Shown here one piece after another: positions 33,390 to 42,039 of a stretch of 64,000 bases of DNA. The stretch's first letter is position 1. The number at the start of each line of letters is the position of its first letter. The position numbers were made by a program, and so were the translations under genes. The notes under the pieces were generated by a model that did no database searches, was not told where the DNA came from, and worked only from the letters and a program-made list of their open reading frames with translations. This stretch comes from Kineococcus xinjiangensis (GTDB lineage: Bacteria > Actinomycetota > Actinomycetes > Actinomycetales > Kineococcaceae): assembly GCF_002934625.1 (NCBI RefSeq), contig NZ_PTJD01000007.1, positions 124,001-188,000 of the forward strand. Reading direction: 5' to 3'.

Positions 33390-34802
33390 GTGGCGCAGCG
33401 ACCCCCCGGCCGGCCCCCGACCTCCCGGTCCTCCTCGTCCTCCCCGGTCCCGGTGGCCGTGCTCTGGTTCCGCCGCGACCTGCGGCTGGGCGACCACCCG
33501 GCGCTGCTCGCGGCCGCCGCGGACGGGGAGGTCCTGCCGCTCTTCGTCGTGGACCCCGCCCTGTGGGGGCCCTCCGGCGACGTGCGCCGCGCCTACCTGC
33601 TGCGGTCCCTGCGCGCCCTCGACGCCGACCTCGGCGGTTCCCTCGTCGTCGAGGAGGGCGACCCGGCGCAGGTGGTGCCGCGGGTCGCCGCACGCGTCGG
33701 CGCCGCACGCGTCCACGTCAGCGCCGACGCCGGTCCGTACGGGCGCCGCCGCGACACGGCCGTGGAGCAGGCCCTCGCCGCAGCCGACCGGGAGCTGGTG
33801 CGCACCGGCAGCCCCTACGCCGTCGGGCCGGGCACCCTGCGCACCGGCTCCGGAAGCCCGTTCCAGGTCTTCACCCCGTTCTCCCGCGCCTGGCACGCCC
33901 ACGGCTGGCACGCCCCCGCCGAACGGCCGGGCAACGTCCGCTGGATCCGCGACGGCGACGGGGTCGACGGGCCCGGCTGGCCGCAGGAGCCCGACCTCGG
34001 CGAGCTGCGGTTTCCCGAGGCGGGGGAGGACGCCGCGCGCGCCCGCTGGCGCACCTTCCTCACCGACCGCGTCGGCGACTACGACGAGGCCCGCGACCGC
34101 CCGGACCTCGATGGCACCTCCCAGCTGTCCCACGCGCTGAAGTGGGGCGAGGTTCACCCGCGCACGCTGCTGGCCGACCTCGCCCACGACCCCAGCCGCG
34201 GGGCGGCGACGTACCGCACGGAACTGTGCTGGCGCGACTTCTACGCCGACGTGCTCTGGCACCGCCCCGAGACCGCCCGGACCTACTACCGGCCGCAGCT
34301 CGCCGCGCTGGCCTACGACGAGCCGGGGGAGCAGTTCCGCGCCTGGGCGCAGGGCCGCACCGGGTTCCCCGTCGTGGACGCCGGGATGCGGCAGATGCGC
34401 GCCGTCGGCTGGATGCACAACCGGGTCCGGATGATCGTGGCCAGCTTCCTGGTCAAGGACCTGCACGTGGAGTGGATGCACGGCGGGCGGGAGTTCATGC
34501 ACCGGCTGCGCGACGCCGACCTCGCCTCCAACATGCACGGCTGGCAGTGGGTCGCGGGCTCCGGCACCGACGCCGCCCCCTTCTTCCGGGTCTTCAACCC
34601 CGTCACGCAGGGCCTGAAGTCCGACCCGCACGGGGATTACGTCCGCCGCTGGGTGCCGGAACTGCGTCACCTGCCCGGCAAGGCCGCCCACACCCCCTGG
34701 GACGCGCCCGACGGCTACGCCCACGGCTACCCCGAACGGATCGTGGACCACGCCGAGGAGCGACGGGTCGCGCTCGCCGAGTACGAGCGCATCCGTCGCT
34801 GA
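33390..34802 (+). CDS. phr: Deoxyribodipyrimidine photolyase (cryptochrome/photolyase family)
   Basis: The 470-residue protein is a class I photolyase: the N-terminal antenna domain starts VAVLWFRRDLRLGDHPAL, and the C-terminal FAD domain has TELCWRDFYADVLWH, FPVVDAGMRQMRAVGWMHNRVRM and a NMHGWQWVAGSGTDAAPFFRVFNP stretch that binds FAD. It would repair UV-induced cyclobutane pyrimidine dimers using blue light. GTG at 33390, 8 nt after TAGCGT; a GTG 21 codons in is possible because the first residues are low-complexity. Confidence 0.92.
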   Translation: MAQRPPGRPPTSRSSSSSPVPVAVLWFRRDLRLGDHPALLAAAADGEVLPLFVVDPALWGPSGDVRRAYLLRSLRALDADLGGSLVVEEGDPAQVVPRVAARVGAARVHVSADAGPYGRRRDTAVEQALAAADRELVRTGSPYAVGPGTLRTGSGSPFQVFTPFSRAWHAHGWHAPAERPGNVRWIRDGDGVDGPGWPQEPDLGELRFPEAGEDAARARWRTFLTDRVGDYDEARDRPDLDGTSQLSHALKWGEVHPRTLLADLAHDPSRGAATYRTELCWRDFYADVLWHRPETARTYYRPQLAALAYDEPGEQFRAWAQGRTGFPVVDAGMRQMRAVGWMHNRVRMIVASFLVKDLHVEWMHGGREFMHRLRDADLASNMHGWQWVAGSGTDAAPFFRVFNPVTQGLKSDPHGDYVRRWVPELRHLPGKAAHTPWDAPDGYAHGYPERIVDHAEERRVALAEYERIRR

Positions 34803-34814
34803 AACGCCCCGGGC

Positions 34815-36059
34815 TCAGCGAGGCGCTGGCCCGACCGAGGCGACGTCGAAGGTGAACCCGCTGCGGCGCAAGCGCTCCGCCAGCGCCGCGCCCATCCCCG
34901 TGGCGGGCGTCAGCACCCCGGCCCGGTCCGGCAGCGTCGCGCCGTCGAGGGCCAGGGCCACTGCGCTCTGCCCCAGCATCACCGCCGTGGCGGCGTAGCC
35001 GGGGTCCCCCGGTGCGGCGACGGTCGTGACGTAGCGGGCCCCGCCCGTGGTCCGCGCCCGCAGCCGCATCCGGAAGTGCCCCTCGCGCTGCGTCCGCTCG
35101 CTCGGCCCGGAACCAGGCGCGGGCAGCAGGCGGTCGGCGAGGCGGCGCGTCGGGGGCAGCGCGAGGGCTCCCAGCACGGCGGCGATCCCCGCGGTGGTCG
35201 CCGCCGCCCGCAGCGGCGCCGTCCGCCCCGTGAAGGCCACCACCTCGGAGTAGCGCAACCGGCGCCCGTAGGCGTGGCCCTGCAGGGCGTTGCTGCGGCG
35301 CACGACGCGGGTGTTGTAGGGGGCCATCACGAACGGTGCCGTCCAGCCGCCCAGGTCCTTGCGCCGGGCAGGGGCGAAGCGCTCGCGCTCCCCGCCCAGG
35401 TCCGGTTCCCCCGCCCGGTCCGGGCTGAGCGCGTACGGGTCGCCCAGCAGCCGCCGCGCGCCGCGGTCGGCGCGGGCCGCGTCCACCTGCACGCGCGCGG
35501 AGTCCACCGTGCCCCCGCTCACCCCGCCCTTCAGCGAGATCACGCACAGCTCGGCGTCCAGCAGTTCGCCGGCATCGTCGGCCCGCGCGCGTTCGGCCGT
35601 CAGCAGCACCGCGAGGTCGGAGGGCACCGAGTCGAAGCCGCACGAGTGCACGATCCGCGCACCCGAGGCGGCCGCCGTCTCGTGGAAGGCGTCGATGCTG
35701 CGGCGCGCGAAGAGCACCTCACCCGTCAGGTCGGCGTAGTGGGTGCCGGCGCGCGCACACTCCCCGACGAGCGGCAGGCCGTGGCGCAGGTAGGGCCCCA
35801 CCGTGGAGACCACCACCCGCGTGGACCGGGCGAGCGCGGCGAGCGCAGCGGGGTCCGCGGCGTCGGCGACGACGAGCGGCCACTGCGCCGCGACCGCGGG
35901 CAGCCCCGAGCGCACGGCCGCCAGGCGCTCCCGGGAGCGTCCCGCCAGCGCGATCCGCAGCCCCGGCGGGGCGGCCTCGGCCAGGTGGGCCGCCGTCAGC
36001 CGCCCGACGAAGCCGGTGGCGCCGAAGAGGACGACGTCGAAGTCCCGCTCGCTGTGCAC
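34815..36059 (-). CDS. Saccharopine dehydrogenase-like NAD(P)-binding protein
   Basis: 414 residues with an N-terminal Rossmann fold (VVLFGATGFVGRLTAAHLA, residues 9-27), AGRSRERL, STVGPYLRHG and HSCGFDSVPSDLAV, typical of the Rv2449c/Rv2953-like trans-acting enoyl reductase family of actinobacteria. Members act on lipids, but the substrate here is unknown. A hydrophobic segment occurs near residue 290-310. GTG start, 6 nt after TAGGGT, leaderless-like. Convergent with the photolyase gene (12 bp apart). Confidence 0.8.
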   Translation of the reverse strand: MHSERDFDVVLFGATGFVGRLTAAHLAEAAPPGLRIALAGRSRERLAAVRSGLPAVAAQWPLVVADAADPAALAALARSTRVVVSTVGPYLRHGLPLVGECARAGTHYADLTGEVLFARRSIDAFHETAAASGARIVHSCGFDSVPSDLAVLLTAERARADDAGELLDAELCVISLKGGVSGGTVDSARVQVDAARADRGARRLLGDPYALSPDRAGEPDLGGERERFAPARRKDLGGWTAPFVMAPYNTRVVRRSNALQGHAYGRRLRYSEVVAFTGRTAPLRAAATTAGIAAVLGALALPPTRRLADRLLPAPGSGPSERTQREGHFRMRLRARTTGGARYVTTVAAPGDPGYAATAVMLGQSAVALALDGATLPDRAGVLTPATGMGAALAERLRRSGFTFDVASVGPAPR

Positions 36060-36183
36060 GCAGCGACCCTACGTCGCGGCCCGGCCGCGGGCGCGCGGCG
36101 CATCGGGTGAGCCGCGAGCGCCGAACAGGTGACGGGCCCTCGCGGCACCGCCGGCGGGGCAGGCCCGTCCCTACCGTCGGAGC

Positions 36184-36993
36184 ATGCTTCCCGTCCAGGC
36201 GCACGCTCGCGCCCTGCGCCGCAGCGCTGCCGCGGTGCTCACCGCCGCCGCGGTCCTCACCACCGTCCCCGCCGCCGCCGACCCCCGCGTGGGCGGCGAC
36301 ATCGGCCACGCCTACGAGGCCTACTACGGCGGCGCCCGGGGCTTCCTCGGCGAGCCGGTGACCGAGGAGGTCCGCACCCCGGACGAGCGCGGCGCGTACG
36401 TGGTGTTCCAGCGCGGCTCCATCTACTGGTCGCCGGAGACGGGAGCCCGGGAGGTGCACGGGCAGATCCGCGACAGCTGGGGCCGGCTCGGCTGGGAGGG
36501 CTCCCCGCTCGGCTTCCCGACCTCCGACGAGACCCGCACCCGCACCCGCAGCGGCGCGGTGCAGGACTTCGAGGGCGGCCGGATGTACTGGTCGCCGCGC
36601 ACGGGCGCCCACGCGGTGCACGGCGAGATCCAGCAGGCCTACGAGGGGTGGGGCGAGCACGACTCCCTGCTGGGCTTCCCCGTGACGTCCGAGGTCCGCA
36701 CCCCGAACGGCGAGGGCGCCTACAACGCCTTCCAGGGCGGGGCGATCTACTGGTCCCACGACACCGGCGCGCAGGCCGTCCGCGGCGAGATCCGGCGCGC
36801 GTGGGCCGGGCAGGGCTGGGAGGGCGGCTGCCTCGGGTTCCCGGCCTCCGAGGAGTTCGAGTTCGAGGAGGGTGTCTTCGGGCAGGAGTTCCAGGGGGGC
36901 GTCATCGTCTGGTCCCAGGCGGAGGGGCCCCAGGTCGACCTGTGGAACGACGTCCCCGAGATGCGCGAGCTGGGGTACCGCTCCCGCTGCTGA
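36184..36993 (+). CDS. Secreted LGFP-repeat protein
   Basis: A 269-residue exported protein: signal peptide of about 32 residues, then four LGFP-type repeats (FLGEPVTEE, PLGFPTSDE, LLGFPVTSE, CLGFPASEE), each followed by a F/WxGGxIYWS-like strand. LGFP repeats are found in mycolyltransferases and other envelope proteins and are thought to anchor or bind the cell wall. No catalytic domain is attached. Start ATG 6 nt after TACCGT. Ends next to a strong hairpin. Confidence 0.85.
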   Translation: MLPVQAHARALRRSAAAVLTAAAVLTTVPAAADPRVGGDIGHAYEAYYGGARGFLGEPVTEEVRTPDERGAYVVFQRGSIYWSPETGAREVHGQIRDSWGRLGWEGSPLGFPTSDETRTRTRSGAVQDFEGGRMYWSPRTGAHAVHGEIQQAYEGWGEHDSLLGFPVTSEVRTPNGEGAYNAFQGGAIYWSHDTGAQAVRGEIRRAWAGQGWEGGCLGFPASEEFEFEEGVFGQEFQGGVIVWSQAEGPQVDLWNDVPEMRELGYRSRC

Positions 36994-37006
36994 CCGGCTC
37001 CCGCGG

Positions 37007-37044
37007 GAGTGCGCGCCGGGCCCGGCGCGGCCCGGCGCGCACTC
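37007..37044. terminator. Bidirectional hairpin terminator
   Basis: A perfect 15-bp stem (37007-37021 with 37030-37044) and 8-nt loop separates the convergent LGFP and ilvA genes; its right arm overlaps the ilvA stop codon. No T-run on either side. Confidence 0.75.
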
Positions 37045-38299
37045 ACAGCAGGTAGCGGAACAGCGGGCTCGCCGGGTCGACCCGCTCCACCGCGGGCGGT
37101 GCGGACTCCATCCGCGCCAGCAAGGGGGCCAGGTCCTCGGCGCGGGCCAGTTCCACGCCCACCAGCGCCGGGCCCGTCTCGCGGTTGCTGCGCTTGACGT
37201 ACTCGAACAGGGTGATGTCGTCGTCCGGGCCGAGCACCTCGTCGAGGAACCTGCGCAGCGCGCCCGGCTCCTGCGGGAACTCCACCAGGAAGTAGTGCTT
37301 GCGGCCCTCGTGGACCAGCGCCCGCTCCACGACCTCCGCGTAGCGGCTGACGTCGTTGTTGCCGCCGGAGACGATGCACACCACCGTCTGCCCCGGCTCC
37401 ACGACGACGGTGTCGCCCAGGGCGGCCGCCGCCATCGCCCCCGCGGGCTCGGCGATGATGCCGTCGCTCTGGTACATCGCGAGCATCTCCGTGCAGACCC
37501 GGCCCTCCGCCACCGTCACCAGCTCCGCGCCGGAGTCCGCCACCAGCGGGAACGTCGCATCCCCCGCCCGGCGCACCGCAGCGCCGTCGACGAAGCCGTC
37601 GAGGCGCTCCAGCCGCACCGGCCGCCCCGCGGCCAGCGCCGCCGCCATGCACGCCGCGCCGGCCGGCTCCACCCCCACCACCCGGGTGCCGGGGTGGCGC
37701 TCGCGCAGCCACGCGAGGCACCCGGCGAGCAGCCCCCCGCCGCCGACGGGGACCACGACCACGTCCGGCACCGCCCCGGCCGCCGCCAGCAGCTGCTCGA
37801 CGAGCTCCGCGGCCACGGTCCCCTGACCGGCGATGGTCCGGGGGTCGTCGAAGGCCGGCACGAGCGTCGCGCCGGTGGTCGCGGCGTCGGCCAGCGCCGC
37901 GGCCGCCGCGTCGTCGTAGGTGTCGCCGGCGACCAGGGTGCGCACCCCCGCCCCGCCGAGCGCTGCGATGCGGTCGCGCTTCTGCCGCGGCGTGGTCCGC
38001 GGCACGTGCACCCGCCCGGGCACCCCGAGCAGGGCGCAGGCGTGCGCCACTCCCTGGCCGTGGTTGCCGGCGCTGGCGCAGACCACCCCCGCGTCGCGGG
38101 AGTCACCGCCGAGCTGGGCGATGAGGTTGTAGGCACCGCGCACCTTGTAGGAGCGCACCACCTGCAGGTCCTCGCGCTTGAGCCAGACGTCGGCGCCCGT
38201 GCGCGCGGACAGGCGGGCGCTGCGCTCCAGGGACGTGGTGGTGACCACGTCGCGCAGGCGCTGGGCGGCGGACTCGACCATGGCGGCGTCGACGGGCAC
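37043..38299 (-). CDS. ilvA: Threonine ammonia-lyase (threonine dehydratase)
   Basis: 418 residues, PLP fold-type II: Lys in VRSYKVRGAYN (near residue 52, Schiff base), SAGNHGQGVA, the phosphate loop VPVGGGGLLAG, and SGGNND late. The C-terminal 85 residues form one ACT-like domain (HYFLVEFPQEPGALRRFL), the regulatory type that senses isoleucine/valine. It converts threonine to 2-oxobutanoate for isoleucine synthesis; 2-oxobutanoate can also feed propionyl-CoA, which links loosely to the prp locus. GTG at 38299, 6 nt after CAGGAT; the frame is open upstream. Confidence 0.9.
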   Translation of the reverse strand: MPVDAAMVESAAQRLRDVVTTTSLERSARLSARTGADVWLKREDLQVVRSYKVRGAYNLIAQLGGDSRDAGVVCASAGNHGQGVAHACALLGVPGRVHVPRTTPRQKRDRIAALGGAGVRTLVAGDTYDDAAAAALADAATTGATLVPAFDDPRTIAGQGTVAAELVEQLLAAAGAVPDVVVVPVGGGGLLAGCLAWLRERHPGTRVVGVEPAGAACMAAALAAGRPVRLERLDGFVDGAAVRRAGDATFPLVADSGAELVTVAEGRVCTEMLAMYQSDGIIAEPAGAMAAAALGDTVVVEPGQTVVCIVSGGNNDVSRYAEVVERALVHEGRKHYFLVEFPQEPGALRRFLDEVLGPDDDITLFEYVKRSNRETGPALVGVELARAEDLAPLLARMESAPPAVERVDPASPLFRYLL

Positions 38300-38345
38300 C
38301 CGACGATCCTGCCGCAGCACCGGTCCGGCGGCGCCCACCCGCGGG

Positions 38346-38582
38346 TCAGGCGGTGCGGACGACGCGGATGATCTTGCGGCGCAGGCGGACGCGGCGGACC
38401 CCGCCGAAGGTGAGCCGGACGCGGTCCAGCTCCCAGCGTCCGTAGTCCGCGTGCTCCGTCAGCAGGCGCCGCGCCTCGGCACGCGAGGTGGTGCGCGGGA
38501 ACGTCAGGAGGCGGTACTCGTACCGGTCGGGATCGGGGGTGGCCGGCTGCCCCTCGTGCCGGCGCTGAGCTGGAGTTGCCAT
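38346..38582 (-). CDS. DUF5703 family protein
   Basis: A small, basic 78-residue protein: DRYEYRLLTFPRTTSRAEARRLLTEHADYGRWELDRVRL and a very basic C-terminus (RRVRLRRKIIRVVR). This matches the short actinobacterial DUF5703 proteins of unknown function. ATG at 38582 is used; an ATG three codons earlier is equally possible. It shares a very short divergent promoter region with the acidic protein gene. Confidence 0.8.
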   Translation of the reverse strand: MATPAQRRHEGQPATPDPDRYEYRLLTFPRTTSRAEARRLLTEHADYGRWELDRVRLTFGGVRRVRLRRKIIRVVRTA

Positions 38583-38620
38583 CGGTCCCATTGTGGCCCG
38601 CTGACCGCTACGGTCGGAAC

Positions 38621-39043
38621 ATGACGACGGACCCGCGTGCCGCGCTCGCCCGGCTGGTCGCCGCGCTCGAGGGCCATCTCGATGCCGCCGCCAACCGTCG
38701 CGGGGAGGCGGACCCGGCAGTGGAGAGGGCCTACCAGCGCCTCGCCGACGCCTTCGAGGTCTACGACAGCGCCCTCTACGCCGCCTACGACGAGGTGACC
38801 CCGCTGGTCCTCTACGACGACGTGGAGGACGAGCGCGAGGACGGCCCGTCCGCCGGCGACGACCTCGACGAGGACGACCTCGTCGACGACGAGGACCTCG
38901 ACGACGAGGACGACGAGGACGACGAGGACGACCTCGCCGAGGACGACGAGGACCTCGATGACGAGGACGAGCTCGACCCCGCCGGCGGGCGCGCCGGGGG
39001 TGCCGTCGTGGACGTCACCGGCGCGGAGCGCGCCCCCCGCTGA
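38621..39043 (+). CDS. Hypothetical protein with a long Asp/Glu-rich tail
   Basis: 140 residues. The first 65 form a helical domain (AALARLVAALEGHLDAAANRRGEADPAVERAYQRL) resembling the start of short conserved actinobacterial proteins; residues 68-120 are almost wholly Asp and Glu with a few Leu. The DNA there is a GAC/GAG/GAT repeat. Function unknown; the polyacidic tail could bind metals or basic proteins. ATG 6 nt after TACGGT, leaderless-like. Confidence 0.7.
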   Translation: MTTDPRAALARLVAALEGHLDAAANRRGEADPAVERAYQRLADAFEVYDSALYAAYDEVTPLVLYDDVEDEREDGPSAGDDLDEDDLVDDEDLDDEDDEDDEDDLAEDDEDLDDEDELDPAGGRAGGAVVDVTGAERAPR

Positions 39044-39182
39044 GCCGGCCGCGGAACCGGCGGACGGCGCGGCGACGACCCCCGCCCCGTCCGCCGGCCC
39101 CCGCCGGTGAGCATTCGGTGTGCGGCGGCCGAACTTGCGGTGCCAACGGGTGACGTCGGGGGGTGCGCCGCCGCCCGGTCGA

Positions 39183-39188
39183 TAGGCT
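39183..39188 (+). promoter_or_regulatory. -10 box upstream of the uppP leader ORF
   Basis: TAGGCT is placed 8 nt before the GTG at 39197 and 94 nt before the uppP start. No good -35 is visible. It fits the leaderless pattern of other genes in the window. Confidence 0.45.
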
Positions 39189-39196
39189 CGTGACCC

Positions 39197-39286
39197 GTGC
39201 CCATCGCCTGCCGCCCCCTCCGTTCCCGCCCGTTCCCGCGCCGCGCGGAGACCCCGGTGACCGGCGCGACGGTGGTGGCGGGGTGA
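39197..39286 (+). CDS. Putative 29-residue leader peptide overlapping uppP
   Basis: GTG at 39197 opens a 29-codon frame, rich in Arg and Pro ([16 protein letters not shown] at the N-terminus), whose TGA stop overlaps the uppP GTG start as GTGA. It begins 8 nt after a TAGGCT -10 box and has no Shine-Dalgarno sequence, so it could be translated from a leaderless mRNA and couple translation to uppP, which itself has a weak ribosome binding site. Alternatively this stretch is just untranslated leader, or uppP starts at the in-frame GTG at 39190. Confidence 0.4.
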   Translation: MPIACRPLRSRPFPRRAETPVTGATVVAG

Positions 39287-40131
39287 GCATCGGCCTCGCC
39301 GAAGCCGTCGTCCTGGGCCTGGTCCAGGGCCTGACGGAGTTCCTGCCCATCTCCTCCAGCGCCCACCTGTCCGTCACCGGTCAGCTCATCGGCGCCGGCG
39401 ACCCGGGCGCCGCGTTCACCGCCATCAGCCAGCTCGGCACCGAGGCGGCGGTCATCATCTACTTCCGCCGCGACATCGCCCGGATCGTCAGCCGGTGGGT
39501 GGGGTCGCTGGCCGGCCGCGTCCCGCGCGGCGACCCGGACGCGCGCATGGGGTGGCTGGTCATCCTCGGCAGCATCCCCATCGGCGTCTTCGGCCTGCTC
39601 TTCAAGGACCAGATCGAGACGGTGCTGCGCGGCTACCTGCTCACGGCCACCACCCTGTGGGTCTTCGCGCTGCTGCTCGGCTGGGCCGACCGGCGCGGCG
39701 CGAAGGAGCGCGAGCTCACCCAGCTGACGTGGAAGCACGGCATCCTCTTCGGCCTGGCGCAGTCCCTGGCGCTCATCCCCGGCGTCTCCCGCTCCGGAGG
39801 CACCATCACCGCCGGCCTCCTCCTCGGCTACACCCGCGAGGCCGCGGCGCGGTACTCCTTCCTGCTGGCCATCCCCGCGGTGGTGCTCTCGGGGTTCTTC
39901 CAGCTCTACGAGGAGGTCAGGGACGGCGCCTCGGTGCCGTGGAGCGCCACGATCGTCGCCACCGCGATCGCCTTCGTCGTCGGCTACGCCGTCATCGCCT
40001 GGCTGATGCGCTACATCACCACCCACAGCTACAAGCCGTTCGTGGTCTACCGCATCGTCCTGGCCGCGGTCGTCTACGCCCTCGTGGCGGCGGCGGTCCT
40101 GCCGCCCTTCCACGACCTGCCGCTGGGCTGA
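39283..40131 (+). CDS. uppP: Undecaprenyl-diphosphatase (BacA/UppP)
   Basis: The 282-residue membrane enzyme has the two signature motifs of the family: [15 protein letters not shown] (residues 15-29) with its catalytic Glu and [10 protein letters not shown] (near 166) with the key Arg and Ser. It removes phosphate from undecaprenyl diphosphate to recycle the lipid carrier for cell-wall synthesis and gives bacitracin tolerance. Length fits the family. GTG at 39283 fits the family N-terminus ([13 protein letters not shown]); it overlaps the possible leader ORF. Convergent with corA. Confidence 0.92.
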   Translation: MSIGLAEAVVLGLVQGLTEFLPISSSAHLSVTGQLIGAGDPGAAFTAISQLGTEAAVIIYFRRDIARIVSRWVGSLAGRVPRGDPDARMGWLVILGSIPIGVFGLLFKDQIETVLRGYLLTATTLWVFALLLGWADRRGAKERELTQLTWKHGILFGLAQSLALIPGVSRSGGTITAGLLLGYTREAAARYSFLLAIPAVVLSGFFQLYEEVRDGASVPWSATIVATAIAFVVGYAVIAWLMRYITTHSYKPFVVYRIVLAAVVYALVAAAVLPPFHDLPLG

Positions 40132-40156
40132 GCGAGCCCGCCGCGGCCGGGTGCGC

Positions 40157-41146
40157 CTACAGCCACCCGGCCCGGCGGAAGCGCAGGTACAGGCCCGTGC
40201 CCACGAGCACCATCAGCACCAGGACCGCCGGATAGCCGAGGCGCCAGTCCAGCTCCGGCATGTGCGTGAAGTTCATCCCGTAGATCCCCGCGATGAGCGT
40301 CTCGACGGCGAAGACCGCCGCCCACGCCGAGATCCGCCGCATGTCCTCGTTCTGCTGCACCGAGACCTGCGCCAGGTGGGCGTCGAGGATGCTCGTCAGC
40401 AGCCGGTCGTAGCCCTCGACGTGCTCCACGGTGCGCTCCAGGTGGTCGACGACGTCGCGCAGCGCGAAGCGCATCTCGTCGCGGCCGCCCGCCTCCAGCC
40501 CGTCCTGCCCGCCCAGGTGCGCGCGCAGCGCCGCCAGCAGCGGGGAGGCCGCCCGCCGCACCTCAAGCACCTCCCGCTTGAGGTTGTAGATCTGCATGGC
40601 GTCGCGGGTGCGGCTGGGGGAGAACACTTGCTCCTCCATCTGCTCCACGTCCTGCTCCAGCTCACGGTCGACCGCGACGTAGCCGTCGACGACCGCGTCG
40701 AGCACGGCGTGCAGGACGTGGGTGGGGCCCTGGCCCAGCCGCTCCGGGTCCGCCTCCAGGGCGCGGCGCACGGGCGCCAGCGAGCCCACGTCGCCGCGGC
40801 GCACCGTGACGACGAAGCGCTCCCCGATGAAGACCATCACCTCGCCCGTCTCCACCGCCGACTCCGCCTCGGCGTAGGAGAGCACCTTCACCACCACGAA
40901 CAGGGTGTCGCCGTAGCGCTCCAGCTTGGGCCGCTGCCGCCCGCGCACCGCGTCCTCCACGGCGAGGGGGTGCAGGCCGAGCTCCCCGGAGACCTGGTCG
41001 AACTCCTCCGCGGTGGGGTCCTTCAGCCCGATCCAGACGAAGCTGCCCGCCTCGGAGCGGCACTGCCGCAACGTCTGCGGCAGTCCGGCGGCGCCGGTGC
41101 AGTCCCGGCGGCGCCCGTCGGTGTAGGAGGCCACGTCCACGATCAC
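40157..41146 (-). CDS. corA: CorA-family magnesium transport protein
   Basis: 329 residues: a cytosolic alpha/beta and long-helix domain (DEFDQ..., HLERTVEHVEGYDRLLTSIL) and two C-terminal spans with the selectivity motif YGMNF at the end of span 1, followed by a short acidic loop (THMPELDW) and a basic tail. It forms pentameric Mg2+ (or Co2+/Ni2+) channels. GTG start with GGGAGG 8 nt upstream. It is divergent from the phosphomutase gene. Confidence 0.92.
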   Translation of the reverse strand: MIVDVASYTDGRRRDCTGAAGLPQTLRQCRSEAGSFVWIGLKDPTAEEFDQVSGELGLHPLAVEDAVRGRQRPKLERYGDTLFVVVKVLSYAEAESAVETGEVMVFIGERFVVTVRRGDVGSLAPVRRALEADPERLGQGPTHVLHAVLDAVVDGYVAVDRELEQDVEQMEEQVFSPSRTRDAMQIYNLKREVLEVRRAASPLLAALRAHLGGQDGLEAGGRDEMRFALRDVVDHLERTVEHVEGYDRLLTSILDAHLAQVSVQQNEDMRRISAWAAVFAVETLIAGIYGMNFTHMPELDWRLGYPAVLVLMVLVGTGLYLRFRRAGWL

Positions 41147-41223
41147 CCCCCCATCCTCCCCCGCGCCGGGAGCCCCTCCGCGCCGGGGCGGCGGCGCCGC
41201 GGGGGCGGGCCTAGGGTGAAGCG

Positions 41224-41940
41224 GTGCCGACGCTCCTGCTCGTCCGCCACGGACGCAGCACCGCCAACACCGCCGGGGTGCTCGCCGGCTGGACGCCGGG
41301 GGTCCACCTCGACGACCACGGCCGCGCCCAGGCGGCGGCGCTGGGCCAGCGGCTGGGGCCCCTGCCGCTGGCGGCGCTGGTCACCTCCCCGCTGGAGCGC
41401 TGCGTCGAGACCACTGCCGCACTGACCGCCGTGGCCGGCCCCTCGGGCCCGCGCCCGCAACCGCTGGTGGACGAGCGTCTGGGGGAGGCCCGCTACGGCG
41501 ACTGGACCGGTCGGGAGCTGCGGGGCCTCGTGAAGGAGCCGCTGTGGCGGGCGGTGCAGGACCACCCCTCCGCCGTGACCTTCCCCGGCCCGGAGGGGGA
41601 GTCGCTGCGGGCCATGCAGCAGCGCGCCGTGGACGCCGTGCGCGAGCACGACGCCCGGGTGGCGCAGGCGGCCGGCGAGGACGCGGTGTGGGTGGCCGTG
41701 ACCCACGGCGACGTCATCAAGGCGGTCCTCGCCGACGCCCTCGGCGTCCACCTGGACCTCTTCCAGCGCATCGGCGTGGACCCGTGCTCGCTCTCGGCGG
41801 TGCGCTACACCGCGACCCGTCCCTTCGTGCTGCGGATGAACGACACCGGCGGCGACGTCGCGGCCCTGCTGCCGCCGAAGCGGCGCAGGCGCCGGGTGCC
41901 CGCCACCGACGCCGTCGTCGGCGGCGGGACCGGCGCCTGA
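41224..41940 (+). CDS. MSMEG_4193-type histidine phosphatase (probable phosphomutase)
   Basis: 238 residues of the histidine phosphatase superfamily: LVRHGRSTAN (phosphoacceptor His near residue 8), LERCVETTAAL, LGEARYGDWTG and VTHGDVIKAVL (second His). This subfamily is found beside mycothiol genes in actinobacteria and is annotated as a putative phosphomutase; its substrate is not established. GTG start, 6 nt after TAGGGT. First gene of the conserved run leading to mshC. Confidence 0.85.
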   Translation: MPTLLLVRHGRSTANTAGVLAGWTPGVHLDDHGRAQAAALGQRLGPLPLAALVTSPLERCVETTAALTAVAGPSGPRPQPLVDERLGEARYGDWTGRELRGLVKEPLWRAVQDHPSAVTFPGPEGESLRAMQQRAVDAVREHDARVAQAAGEDAVWVAVTHGDVIKAVLADALGVHLDLFQRIGVDPCSLSAVRYTATRPFVLRMNDTGGDVAALLPPKRRRRRVPATDAVVGGGTGA

Positions 41941-42039
41941 ACCGCCTCCGGTCGCCTCGCCCGGCCCCCCGCGCGGGCCCGGCGCGCGGTGCCCACCACG
42001 CCGGGGCGGGCACCGGCGCCTCGGCGTAGGGTCGAGGCC

